18,088 nucleotides of DNA from Clostridiales bacterium UBA7044 (GTDB taxonomy: Bacteria > Bacillota > Clostridia > Oscillospirales > Oscillospiraceae). Made by a program: the position numbers and the translations under genes. Shown here in pieces: positions 1-7,724 of this stretch. Under the pieces are notes generated by a model, which worked only from the letters and a program-made list of their open reading frames with translations, was not told the origin of the DNA and did not search any database. The stretch covers positions 467-18,554 of the forward strand of contig DLAP01000029.1 in the NCBI GenBank assembly GCA_002493965.1, read 5' to 3'. Each line of letters starts with the position of its first letter. The first letter of the stretch is position 1.

Positions 1-86
1 GGGTCATCCGTAGGGATGTACAGCGTTCTGTCTGCGGAAATGGCAGCAAACAGGGTATTCAGGGAGGATAACGGCAGCTTTTTCAT
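1..86 (-). CDS. FlxB-like iron-sulfur protein, N-terminal fragment (runs off window)
   Basis: Only the first 28 codons are present. The protein begins MKKLPLSSLNTLFAAISADR and continues past the left edge. The start ATG overlaps the stop of the upstream gene (TAATG), and GGGGAGGG lies 8 nt before it, so it is translated as part of the same operon. Short N-termini of this style are known in AsrA/FlxB-type 4Fe-4S dicluster proteins, which carry electrons between an NAD(P)H-binding FlxA and the Hdr core. That identity is inferred mainly from position, because no cysteine motif lies inside the window. A FlxA-like flavoprotein would be expected beyond the edge. Confidence 0.5.
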   Translation of the reverse strand, partial: MKKLPLSSLNTLFAAISADRTLYIPTDD

Positions 87-1060
87 TACGCATTCCCTCC
101 CCGTGTGTAAACAATGGACGGCTCGCAGTCCCCCTGGGTGAAATCCGTCAGAGGAGACTTGCTTTCCATGTCCGCCCCCGCCTGATAGGGTCCGTACAGT
201 TCATTCATATCCTTGATGAACTTCCGGTTGAGGAGGTGCAGGGGGATGTGCTGGGGACAGACCCGGCTGCATTCGCCGCAGTCGGTGCAGCGGCCCGCCA
301 CATGAAAGGCCCGGATAATATGGAACATATTTTCCTCAAAGGAATCAGCAGCAGCCTTGTTCCGAAGACCGGAACCGGCGTTATCAAAGACGCACTTCTC
401 ACAGGAACAGGCGGGACATACATTCCGGCAGGCGTTACAGCGGATGCACCGGCTCAATTCTCCCCGCCAGAAATCAAAACGCGCTTCGGGCGTCATGGCT
501 TCCAACTCCGCCACCTGACGGAACCGGTCAGAGGGGATTTCCTCCCCCTGCTCGCCGATGAGTTCATCGTATACCACGATTTTCTTGCTTTTGCAGACCT
601 TACACCGCTCCAGCAGCACGTCCTGACGGGGAAGGGTCTTCTCCCCGTAGAGGGTTTCCACAATCAGGTTGTCCCCGTCCTCCCGGATGCCGGTGACGCC
701 CTGACACCCGGTTTTCCGAATGGCTTCCATGTCGCACATGCCATCACAGGCAACGCCCACAATGTACACATTCTCCCGGAGGATTCGGTGCTCTTTCAGT
801 AACTGCTGGAAGGAGTAGCTGTCACAGGGCTTCAGAAACACCGCCGTCTTCCCTTCCTTCCGGGACTGGGCGATGCAGTATTTGCTTAAATTCGCCCCGG
901 AGAAGGGGGAGAAAACAAAATCCCTCTCGATTTCTTCCTTGCTTTCAAACACCGCCGGAGTCAGATCGTAGAAAAATTCACCGGTTTTCCAGCCCAGCAC
1001 CCGGCGGACTTCACCGCTTTCCAGCAGGGAGATGGCTTTTGTCATTAATCTTTCCTGCAT
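86..1060 (-). CDS. FlxC-like 4Fe-4S dicluster electron-transfer protein
   Basis: A 324-residue soluble protein, likely an electron carrier in an Flx-Hdr complex. The C-terminal part has two ferredoxin-type cluster motifs: C205/C208/C211/C215 and C258/C261/C264/C268, each ending in CP. The N-terminal 160 residues carry further cysteine signatures (KPCDS near 78-81, CDGMC at 105-109, CKVCK at 153-157) that recall the FrhB/FdhB-type flavin and Fe-S domain of F420-hydrogenase beta subunits. That resemblance is from memory of motifs. Start M1 is chosen because GGAGG lies 7 nt upstream; M6, in a TAATG overlap with the mvhD stop, is an alternative. It sits between mvhD and the flxB-like gene, the place FlxC holds in flx-hdr clusters of Desulfovibrio and Clostridia. 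It may receive electrons from FlxA/NADH and pass them to FlxD. Confidence 0.72.
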   Translation of the reverse strand: MQERLMTKAISLLESGEVRRVLGWKTGEFFYDLTPAVFESKEEIERDFVFSPFSGANLSKYCIAQSRKEGKTAVFLKPCDSYSFQQLLKEHRILRENVYIVGVACDGMCDMEAIRKTGCQGVTGIREDGDNLIVETLYGEKTLPRQDVLLERCKVCKSKKIVVYDELIGEQGEEIPSDRFRQVAELEAMTPEARFDFWRGELSRCIRCNACRNVCPACSCEKCVFDNAGSGLRNKAAADSFEENMFHIIRAFHVAGRCTDCGECSRVCPQHIPLHLLNRKFIKDMNELYGPYQAGADMESKSPLTDFTQGDCEPSIVYTRGGNA

Positions 1061-1485
1061 CGTAAATCCTCCAATCTCCGGTTGGGGCCAAGCGCCCTAA
1101 TGGTTTGAACAAAGTCGTTCATGGTAGCGGCGAACTTCGCGCCCTCGGCAGCGGAGACCCACTCTACCCTGGTGCGCTCCTTCTCAATGCCCAGGTAGTC
1201 CAGCATGGAGAAGAGGAGCGTCATCCTTCGGCGGGCGTAGTAGTTGCCGGTGGTGTAGTGGCAGTCACCAGGGTGGCAGCCGCAGAGGATCACCCCGTCC
1301 GCTCCCCGCTGGAAGGCCCGCAGGACAAAAATGGGATTTAACCGGCAGGAGCAGGGAATCCGAATGATTTTCACGTTGGCGGGATATTGCAGCCGGTTGG
1401 TACCGGACAGGTCCGCGCCCGCATAGGAGCACCAGTTGCAGCAGAAGGCCACAATGGTGGGCTGAAATTGTTCATTTACCGGCAT
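1045..1485 (-). CDS. mvhD: MvhD/FlxD [2Fe-2S] electron-transfer subunit (hydrogenase iron-sulfur family)
   Basis: A 146-residue protein with the MvhD/FlxD hallmarks: FCCNWCSYAGAD (C15, C16, C19), a PCSCR segment (C45, C47; most homologues have CSGR), and CGCHPGDCHY (C68, C70, C75). In methanogens MvhD links the Mvh hydrogenase to HdrA. In bacteria FlxD links the NADH-oxidising Flx proteins to HdrA. No hydrogenase large or small subunit is visible, so the FlxD role is more likely. Its start lies inside the last 10 nt of hdrA, with GGAGGTG upstream, and its end overlaps the flxC-like start, indicating tight translational coupling. The family call is very secure; the choice between MvhD and FlxD rests on neighbours. 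Confidence 0.92.
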   Translation of the reverse strand: MPVNEQFQPTIVAFCCNWCSYAGADLSGTNRLQYPANVKIIRIPCSCRLNPIFVLRAFQRGADGVILCGCHPGDCHYTTGNYYARRRMTLLFSMLDYLGIEKERTRVEWVSAAEGAKFAATMNDFVQTIRALGPNRRLEDLRCRKD

Positions 1486-3464
1486 ATGGCATCCACCTCC
1501 GCCATGATTTGTTGGTTACTAAAGCCTTTCAGGTCCATGGCCCCGGAGGGACAGGCTACCGTGCAGGCGCCGCAGCCCTGGCAGACGGCGGGGTTTACCT
1601 GGGCCACCCGGCGAATGAGAGTGGTACGGTTGGGGCCTCGGAAGGGTTTGTCAATATAAGTAATCGCGCCGTATGGGCAGACCTTTTCACAGGAGGAGCA
1701 GCCGTTGCACATCCCCTCGTCCGGCTGAGCGGTGCAGGGGTTACAGACCATTTTGTCCTTGCTGAGCAGGCCGATGACCTTGGCGGCGGCGGCGCTGGCC
1801 TGGGCCACGGTTTCGGGAATGTCCTTGGGGCCCTGGCAGGCGCCGGACAGGAAGATCCCCGCCGTGGGGCTTTCCACAGGCCGCAGCTTGGGGTGGGCCT
1901 CGGTGAAGAAGTCGTTTGTGTCCATAGAGGCGGTGAGCATGGTAGCCAGAGGCCGTGCGCTCTTGTCCGGCTCAATGGCCGCAGCCAGAACCACCATATC
2001 CGCGTCGATATGGAGCTGACGGCCCCCCAGCAGGTCGGAAGCCTGTACCTTCAGCTTGCCGTCCTGGGGCACCACCTTGCCCACCATACCTTTGATATAG
2101 TGGACGCCGTATTCCTCCACCGCCCGGCGGTAGAACTCATCGAAGTTCTTGCCCGGGGTGCGGACGTCGATGTAGAACACGTACACGTCGGTGTCCGGGT
2201 ATTTTTCCCGGCAGAGCATGGCATGCTTGGCGGTGTACATACAGCAGATCTTGGAGCAGTAGGACTTACCCCGGCTGTCGTCACACCGGGAACCCACGCA
2301 CTGGACAAACACAATGGTGTGGGGATGCTGTCCATCCGAGGGCCGCAGCAGGGTGCCGCCCGTGGGGCCGGCGGCGTTCATCAGCCGCTCAAACTCCAGA
2401 GAAGTCACCACGTCGGGACTCTGGGAGTAGGCAAACTCGTCGTACCTGTCCAGCTTAATCGGCTCAAATCCGGTAGCCACCACGATGGCGCCGTAATCCT
2501 CTTCCACAAAGGAATCCTTCTGCTTGTAGTCGATGGCACCGGCGGTGCAGACCTTAGAGCAGACGCCGCACTTGCCGGTTTTCAGCATGGTGCAGTAGCT
2601 TGCGTCAATGGTGGCAATCTTGGGCACCGCCTGGGCAAAGGGGATGTAAATGGCCCGGCGGTTATCAAGCCCTAAGTTAAACTCGTTGGGCACCTTCTTC
2701 TGGGGGCACTTTTCCGTGCACAGCCCGCAGCCGGTGCACTTGTCTTCGTCCACATACCGGGCCTTTTTCTTAATGGTCACATGGAAAGACCCCACGAAGC
2801 CCTTTACTGCCTGAACCTCACTGTAGGAGAAGATGCGGATATTCTCATTCTGGGCAGCGTCCACCATTTTGGGGGTCAGAATACAGGCCGCACAGTCCAG
2901 GGTGGGGAAGGTTTTGTCGATCTGGGTCATTTTGCCGCCGATGGTGGGCTTCTTTTCCACGATGTCCACGGGGAATCCGGCCTCCGCAATGTCGAGAGCC
3001 GTCTGGATGCCCGCAATACCGCCGCCGATGACCAATGCCCGCTTCTTCACGGGGCTGGTACCGGCGATGAGGGGGGCGTTCAGTTGGACCTTGGCAATGG
3101 CAGCCCGGCCCAGGATCACGGCCTTTTCTGTGGCGGCTTCCTTATCCTTGTGAATCCAGGAGCACTGCTCCCGGATGTTGGCGATTTCCAGCAGGTAGGG
3201 ATTCAGCCCCGCCTTTTCCACAGTCTTCCGGAAGGTATTTTCGTGCATCCGGGGAGAGCAGGAGCAGATCACCACGCCGTTTAAGTGATGCTCCCGGATG
3301 GCGTCCTGGATCAGCTCCTGGCCCGCCTGGGAGCACATGTATTGATAGTCGGTGGAGAAGACCACGCCGGGTTCTTTCCCCAAAGTCTCGGCCACCTTAT
3401 GGACATCTACTGTGGCGGCAATGTTACTGCCGCACCAGCAGACGAATACACCGATTCTTGCCAT
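1476..3464 (-). CDS. hdrA: HdrA, FAD-containing heterodisulfide reductase subunit (putative bifurcation site)
   Basis: A 662-residue protein, the usual length for stand-alone HdrA. Domains in order: N-terminal Cys-rich segment (C9, C11, C44, C67, C69), an FAD-binding Rossmann motif GGGIAG at 147-152 followed by the HdrA segment with C191/C194, a ferredoxin-type cluster C243/C246/C249/C253, a second C291/C299/C302/C306, and two C-terminal 4Fe-4S motifs (C586/C589/C592/C596 and C628/C631/C634/C638). In HdrABC complexes the FAD here splits electron pairs between ferredoxin and the disulfide-reducing HdrB. HdrC ends 10 bp upstream and mvhD overlaps its 3' end. A GAGGGAAGG ribosome binding site precedes the ATG. 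All cluster ligands appear intact, so the subunit should be functional. Confidence 0.95.
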   Translation of the reverse strand: MARIGVFVCWCGSNIAATVDVHKVAETLGKEPGVVFSTDYQYMCSQAGQELIQDAIREHHLNGVVICSCSPRMHENTFRKTVEKAGLNPYLLEIANIREQCSWIHKDKEAATEKAVILGRAAIAKVQLNAPLIAGTSPVKKRALVIGGGIAGIQTALDIAEAGFPVDIVEKKPTIGGKMTQIDKTFPTLDCAACILTPKMVDAAQNENIRIFSYSEVQAVKGFVGSFHVTIKKKARYVDEDKCTGCGLCTEKCPQKKVPNEFNLGLDNRRAIYIPFAQAVPKIATIDASYCTMLKTGKCGVCSKVCTAGAIDYKQKDSFVEEDYGAIVVATGFEPIKLDRYDEFAYSQSPDVVTSLEFERLMNAAGPTGGTLLRPSDGQHPHTIVFVQCVGSRCDDSRGKSYCSKICCMYTAKHAMLCREKYPDTDVYVFYIDVRTPGKNFDEFYRRAVEEYGVHYIKGMVGKVVPQDGKLKVQASDLLGGRQLHIDADMVVLAAAIEPDKSARPLATMLTASMDTNDFFTEAHPKLRPVESPTAGIFLSGACQGPKDIPETVAQASAAAAKVIGLLSKDKMVCNPCTAQPDEGMCNGCSSCEKVCPYGAITYIDKPFRGPNRTTLIRRVAQVNPAVCQGCGACTVACPSGAMDLKGFSNQQIMAEVDAICR

Positions 3465-3474
3465 GGGCCTTCCC

Positions 3475-3852
3475 TCACTTTCTGTATTTTCTCAGGGCGC
3501 TGGTAATGGCCTGCTGGGGAAGGTTCTCTTCCAGCAGCCCCGGCACCGCGTCGGGCTTCATATGGTCCCCGCCCTGCTGACGGATCACCGCTAGCCGCAC
3601 GGCTTCAATGAGCTTCGCCGGTTCCACGCTTCTGGGGCACCGCTCCACACAGGCAAAGCAGCTGAGGCACCGGTAGATGCCCTTGGAGTTCATCAGCTCG
3701 TCGATTCTCCCCGTCTCTACCATGTCCACAAACTGGTGGGGATGGTATTCCATCTCGTCGTAGGCAGGACAGGAGGCAGTGCACTTGCCGCATTTCATGC
3801 ACTTCCTGGGGTTCACGCCGGAGATGCGGCGAATGGTCTCGGTATCAATCAT
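3475..3852 (-). CDS. hdrC: HdrC, 4Fe-4S subunit of heterodisulfide reductase
   Basis: A 125-residue ferredoxin-like subunit. It has two complete 4Fe-4S motifs, C18/C21/C24/C28 and C62/C65/C68/C72, each ending CP, and no membrane segment. In Hdr complexes HdrC wires the HdrA flavin to the catalytic HdrB. The start codon overlaps the hdrB stop by 4 nt (ATGA), which is typical of obligate partners made in equal amounts. The length is shorter than methanogen HdrC (about 185 residues). The final 45 residues, rich in Leu, Gln and Lys, lack recognisable motifs and probably contact HdrA or HdrB. Confidence 0.93.
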   Translation of the reverse strand: MIDTETIRRISGVNPRKCMKCGKCTASCPAYDEMEYHPHQFVDMVETGRIDELMNSKGIYRCLSCFACVERCPRSVEPAKLIEAVRLAVIRQQGGDHMKPDAVPGLLEENLPQQAITSALRKYRK

Positions 3853-4640
3853 GCCTCTGCCTCCTTTACGCCCAGCGCCTCCGCCAGAAGTTCTGTAAAG
3901 TAATGGACAGGCAGCCCGTCACGGGCATTTTCCTGTAAATTGTACATACACAGGGGACAGGCGGTGATCAGCATTTCCGCGCCCTGGGCCTTGGCGTTGT
4001 CCATGATTTTATTCACCTGTTTGGCGGCAAAATCCTTGCTTTCCAGGGTGCAGTAACCGCCGCAGCATTCGTTCCGCCGGGCGTAAATCACCGGCTCCGC
4101 CCCCAAAGCCCGGATAAAGTCCTCCATGATCCGGGGGTTTTCCGGATCGTCAAAGGCCATTTCCTTGCTGGGCCGGAGGAGCAGACAGCCGTAGTAAGCG
4201 CCGATCTTCTTCCCGGTGAGGGGCTTTACCACCTTTTTCTTAAGGTTTTCAAAGCCCACCCGGTCCCGAAGGACCTCCAGGTAGTGCAGCACATTGGTCT
4301 CCCCGGCGTAGGGGGTCTCCAGCCCCAGATAGCGGCTGACCCGGTCCCGAATGACTTCGTCATTTCGCATGTCGCCATTTACCCGCTTGATCACATGGTG
4401 GCAGGCGGAGCACAATGTCACCAAGTCCTGCCCCTTCTCTCCCGCCGCCATCAGCGCCCGGACGGAAGAAAGCCGGGTGGCGATTTCGTCCTTTGCCATG
4501 GGGTAGACCGCGCCGCAGCACTGCCACTGGGGAAGCTCTTCCAGTGTGAAGTCCAGGGCCTGGGCCGCTGCCCGGCCCCAGATATCTAATTGTTTTCCCT
4601 TGGTTTTCAGGGTACAGCCCGGAAAATAGGAATATGTCAT
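3849..4640 (-). CDS. hdrB: HdrB, catalytic CCG-domain subunit of heterodisulfide reductase
   Basis: A 263-residue protein with two full CCG (cysteine-rich) domains: C9, C41-C42, C77, C80 and C152, C192-C193, C228, C231. In methanogen HdrB these ligate two noncubane [4Fe-4S] clusters that reduce a disulfide. The start at 4640 is chosen over an upstream ATG at 4685 because it has AAGGAG 7 nt before it, matches the MTYSYFPGC family N-terminus, and avoids overlap with fumC. Gap to fumC is 10 bp, so they are co-transcribed. The bacterial substrate is unknown. CoM-S-S-CoB is not expected in this organism; a thiol/disulfide protein, small thiol or another acceptor is possible. The related CCG domain of TfrB in thiol:fumarate reductase makes the fumarase neighbour notable. 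Confidence 0.92.
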   Translation of the reverse strand: MTYSYFPGCTLKTKGKQLDIWGRAAAQALDFTLEELPQWQCCGAVYPMAKDEIATRLSSVRALMAAGEKGQDLVTLCSACHHVIKRVNGDMRNDEVIRDRVSRYLGLETPYAGETNVLHYLEVLRDRVGFENLKKKVVKPLTGKKIGAYYGCLLLRPSKEMAFDDPENPRIMEDFIRALGAEPVIYARRNECCGGYCTLESKDFAAKQVNKIMDNAKAQGAEMLITACPLCMYNLQENARDGLPVHYFTELLAEALGVKEAEA

Positions 4641-4650
4641 AGTTTTCTCC

Positions 4651-6027
<1,377 letters not shown>

Positions 6028-6030
6028 CTT

Positions 6031-6142
6031 AATCTCCATTCTGCCGCATTCCGGCGGCGCAAATTGCTATGAGAATCTCCATGTGCGGCACAATGGAGAT
6101 TATTGGCATATGCTGCGGTTGCCGCTTCAGCGGCGAGCAGCA
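6031..6142 (-). promoter_or_regulatory. Structured fumC leader with RBS-masking inverted repeat
   Basis: The fumC Shine-Dalgarno region (6031-6048) is complementary at 17 of 18 positions to 6084-6101, with 35 nt between. Pairing would bury the GGAGA box. The same upstream strand, 6093-6101 (AATCTCCAT in the mRNA), can instead pair with a second copy of ATGGAGATT at 6074-6082, which would free the ribosome site. A third helix, GCCGC/GCGGC (6043-6047 with 6054-6058), also competes with the long one. Near the presumed 5' end lies a separate hairpin: 6111-6116 with 6137-6142, and GCCGC/GCGGC 6121-6125/6130-6134. Mutually exclusive helices that cover and uncover the start suggest translational control. 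It matches no riboswitch class I recognise. Confidence 0.55.
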
Positions 6143-6157
6143 CGCCATTTTAATTTT

Positions 6158-6182
6158 ATTATAGTGTGATTTATCACACTAT
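6158..6182 (-). promoter_or_regulatory. Perfect palindrome with a -10 box, likely fumC operon promoter and operator
   Basis: 6161-6182 is a perfect inverted repeat, ATAGTGTGAT-tt-ATCACACTAT. On the minus strand TATAAT occurs at 6163-6158, overlapping its edge, which would put transcription start near 6151 and give a leader of about 120 nt. The -35 region is poor (AGATAT at 17 bp). The palindrome would sit between -35 and -10, the usual place for a repressor. It overlaps the stop codon of the dehydrogenase gene. The half-site TGTGA resembles CRP or Rex sites, but the spacing between half-sites is 4 rather than 6. A weak terminator hairpin for the upstream gene is another reading, but no T-run follows on either strand. 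Confidence 0.5.
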
Positions 6183-7123
6183 ATCTCCAATCCCGCAATG
6201 ATTTCCTTCAGCTTGTTGGCGCTGAGCCGCAGCTTATCCACTTCCCCGTCCGTCAGATGATTCATGATCTTTCCCCGGACGCCGGTGTTATCCACCAGAT
6301 TCAGTGTGGAAAGGCACACGTCGGAGATGCCGTATTCCCCGTGCATCATGGTGGAAACCGTCAGGGCGGTGCCGGCGGAGCTTTTCAGGCATTTGCACAG
6401 GTGGCACACGGACATGGCCACGGCATAATAGGTAGCCCCCTTGGTCTTAATGACCTGGGCGCCGGAGGTTTTGACGTACTGCTCCACCTCGTGGTAGTCC
6501 TGGGTCCAGTCGATCCGGTCCCGGTCGGGGGAGTTATACCGGTAAGAGTCAATGTGGTTGTTGGCGATATGCACCAGGGACCAGGGCACGAAGGAGGAAT
6601 CTCCATGCTCCCCGTAGACGTGGGCGTGGACATTCTTGGGGCTGATGCGGAACCGCTTGGCCAGCTCCGACTGGAGGCGGCTGGTGTCCAGAATGGTGCC
6701 GGAGCCGATGATCTGATTTTCCGGCAGGCCGGAAATTTTATGGAACACATAGGTCAGGATGTCCACCGGGTTGGAAACGATCACATAGTTGGCTTTGGGG
6801 GCCACGGGCACGATCTGGGCTGTGATCTCCTTGAGAATATCCACATTGGTCTGAGCCAGCTCCAGCCGGGACTGGCCGGGCTTTCTGGGCACGCCGGAGG
6901 TGATAATGACGATATCCGAGTCCGTGGCTTCGGAATAGTCCCCGGAGTGGACCACCGCAGGAGAGCAGAAGGGTGCCCCCTGGTAGATATCCATGGCCTC
7001 TCCAAAGGCCTTTTCTTTGTTTACATCGATCAGAAGAATTTCCGAGGCGATGCCCTGAATCATCAGGTCGTTGGCAATGGTTGCGCCGACGCTTCCCGCG
7101 CCGATCACGGTGATCTTACTCAT
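6179..7123 (-). CDS. ldh: L-lactate/malate dehydrogenase family enzyme (possibly malate dehydrogenase)
   Basis: A 314-residue NAD-dependent 2-hydroxyacid dehydrogenase of the LDH/MDH fold. Visible: nucleotide motif GAGSVG 8-13, Asp33 at the end of beta-2 (NAD preference), Arg86 and Arg149 for the substrate carboxylates, Asn118, Asp146, and catalytic His173 within GEHGDS. GEHGDS and GATYYA (229-234) are LDH-like. However, the specificity position equivalent to LDH Gln102 is Arg80 (PRKPG), the residue typical of malate dehydrogenases. With fumC next door, oxaloacetate/malate interconversion is plausible, although sequence databases would probably label it L-lactate dehydrogenase. AAAAGGAG precedes the ATG by 9 nt. 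A possible promoter (TATAAT at 7191-7186, TTGCGG at 7214-7209) lies upstream. Confidence 0.88.
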   Translation of the reverse strand: MSKITVIGAGSVGATIANDLMIQGIASEILLIDVNKEKAFGEAMDIYQGAPFCSPAVVHSGDYSEATDSDIVIITSGVPRKPGQSRLELAQTNVDILKEITAQIVPVAPKANYVIVSNPVDILTYVFHKISGLPENQIIGSGTILDTSRLQSELAKRFRISPKNVHAHVYGEHGDSSFVPWSLVHIANNHIDSYRYNSPDRDRIDWTQDYHEVEQYVKTSGAQVIKTKGATYYAVAMSVCHLCKCLKSSAGTALTVSTMMHGEYGISDVCLSTLNLVDNTGVRGKIMNHLTDGEVDKLRLSANKLKEIIAGLEI

Positions 7124-7144
7124 AGTCAGTTACTCCTTTTCCGG

Positions 7145-7177
7145 GGCAGCCTGAAAAGCCGTGCTTCGATGGCTGCC
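7145..7177 (-). promoter_or_regulatory. Stem-loop in the leader of the dehydrogenase gene
   Basis: GGCAGCC at 7145-7151 pairs perfectly with GGCTGCC at 7171-7177 across a 19-nt loop that itself contains short complementary segments. It lies between a possible -10 box (7191-7186) and the AAAAGGAG of the dehydrogenase gene. There is no T-run, so it is not an intrinsic terminator. It may stabilise the transcript end or separate the upstream membrane-protein message from the dehydrogenase. Confidence 0.35.
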
Positions 7178-7197
7178 TGTGATTGATTATATCGGAT

Positions 7198-7503
7198 TTA
7201 TTTCTTCTCCGCAACCTTATCTAAATGGGCATTGCGGAAATAAACGGCAATATTGGCACACATCATCAGAAGGTTTATGATATAAATGGTCAGCAGATAC
7301 CAGGACGGGTCGGGGTACTGGGGGCTGTAGAGGGCGATGAGCTTGGCGGTGATCCCCGCCACATAGCCGAAGGTGATCAGCAGAAGGAAGGGCAGGCTGA
7401 TGTTTTTCGCGCTGCGGGCCTTGTAGTTCTTGACCAGGTTCACTGGCCAGGAAAGGCCAAAGCAGATCAGCATAATGGTTTCCAGGACTTGCACGATATT
7501 CAT
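7198..7503 (-). CDS. Small three-helix membrane protein, PQ-loop/SemiSWEET-like
   Basis: A 101-residue integral membrane protein with three predicted helices at about 4-22, 36-57 and 68-88, the topology of one SemiSWEET/MtN3 half-transporter. After helix 1 it has the sequence SWPVNLVKNYKARSAKN followed by SLPFLLL, resembling PQ-loop proteins, but the defining PQ dipeptide is replaced by PV. Such proteins work as dimers moving sugars, pyruvate or other small metabolites; the substrate here is unknown. The ATG at 7503 has GGAGG 8 nt upstream. A longer reading from 7617 starts at the -35 box of a consensus promoter and is rejected. It lies 74 bp before the dehydrogenase gene, so a metabolite linked to that pathway is a fair guess only. 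Confidence 0.7.
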   Translation of the reverse strand: MNIVQVLETIMLICFGLSWPVNLVKNYKARSAKNISLPFLLLITFGYVAGITAKLIALYSPQYPDPSWYLLTIYIINLLMMCANIAVYFRNAHLDKVAEKK

Positions 7504-7588
7504 AGGAACGCCTCCGTTTTTTAGGAGCCACATCCAAAGGCTCCGGATTGATTCGATTCTTTTTAATCGATACTTGTTTACTGAATAA

Positions 7589-7617
7589 ATTATACAACGG
7601 GCCCCCATGGTTGTCAA
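7589..7617 (-). promoter_or_regulatory. Consensus sigma-A promoter for the SemiSWEET-like gene and downstream redox genes
   Basis: On the minus strand TTGACA (7617-7612) and TATAAT (7594-7589) are separated by exactly 17 bp, a full consensus match. Transcription would start near 7582 and leave a leader of about 78 nt. The leader contains a GGAGCC/GGCTCC hairpin (7524-7529 with 7539-7544) just before the ribosome binding site. It diverges from the TetR promoter about 70 bp away. Confidence 0.85.
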
Positions 7618-7660
7618 GAAATATGCTCTCTATTTTTTTCACAAAAAGGAATTCGGGGTC

Positions 7661-7700
7661 TTCTCAAAAACGGTCAATGATGTATAATAGACATTGACCG
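7661..7700 (+). promoter_or_regulatory. TetR operon promoter with inverted-repeat operator around the -10 box
   Basis: CGGTCAATG (7671-7679) and CATTGACCG (7692-7700) form a perfect 9-bp inverted repeat separated by 12 bp that contain TATAAT (7683-7688). A partial -35, TTCTCA, lies at 7661-7666 with 16-bp spacing. A dimeric TetR protein bound here would block the promoter. Since the next gene encodes a TetR regulator, autorepression of the regulator-exporter operon is the simple reading. Confidence 0.75.
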
Positions 7701-7724
7701 CAGCGGTAAAAGGGAGGAAAACCC

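Noticed and set aside
236..802. Long open frames on the opposite strand of the Hdr-Flx genes and elsewhere
   Set aside because: They lie antisense to genes with clear motifs, lack ribosome binding sites, and have the low-complexity composition of shadow frames in GC-rich DNA.
1476..3464. Methanogen-type Mvh hydrogenase-HdrABC complex
   Set aside because: MvhD and HdrABC are present, but there are no hydrogenase large or small subunits; the flxC- and flxB-like genes point to the bacterial Flx-Hdr type.
6161..6182. CRP/FNR or Rex operator
   Set aside because: Half-sites look right, but the spacing between GTGA and TCAC is 4 bp instead of 6, and no regulator gene of these families is in the window. 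Kept only as an unassigned palindrome.
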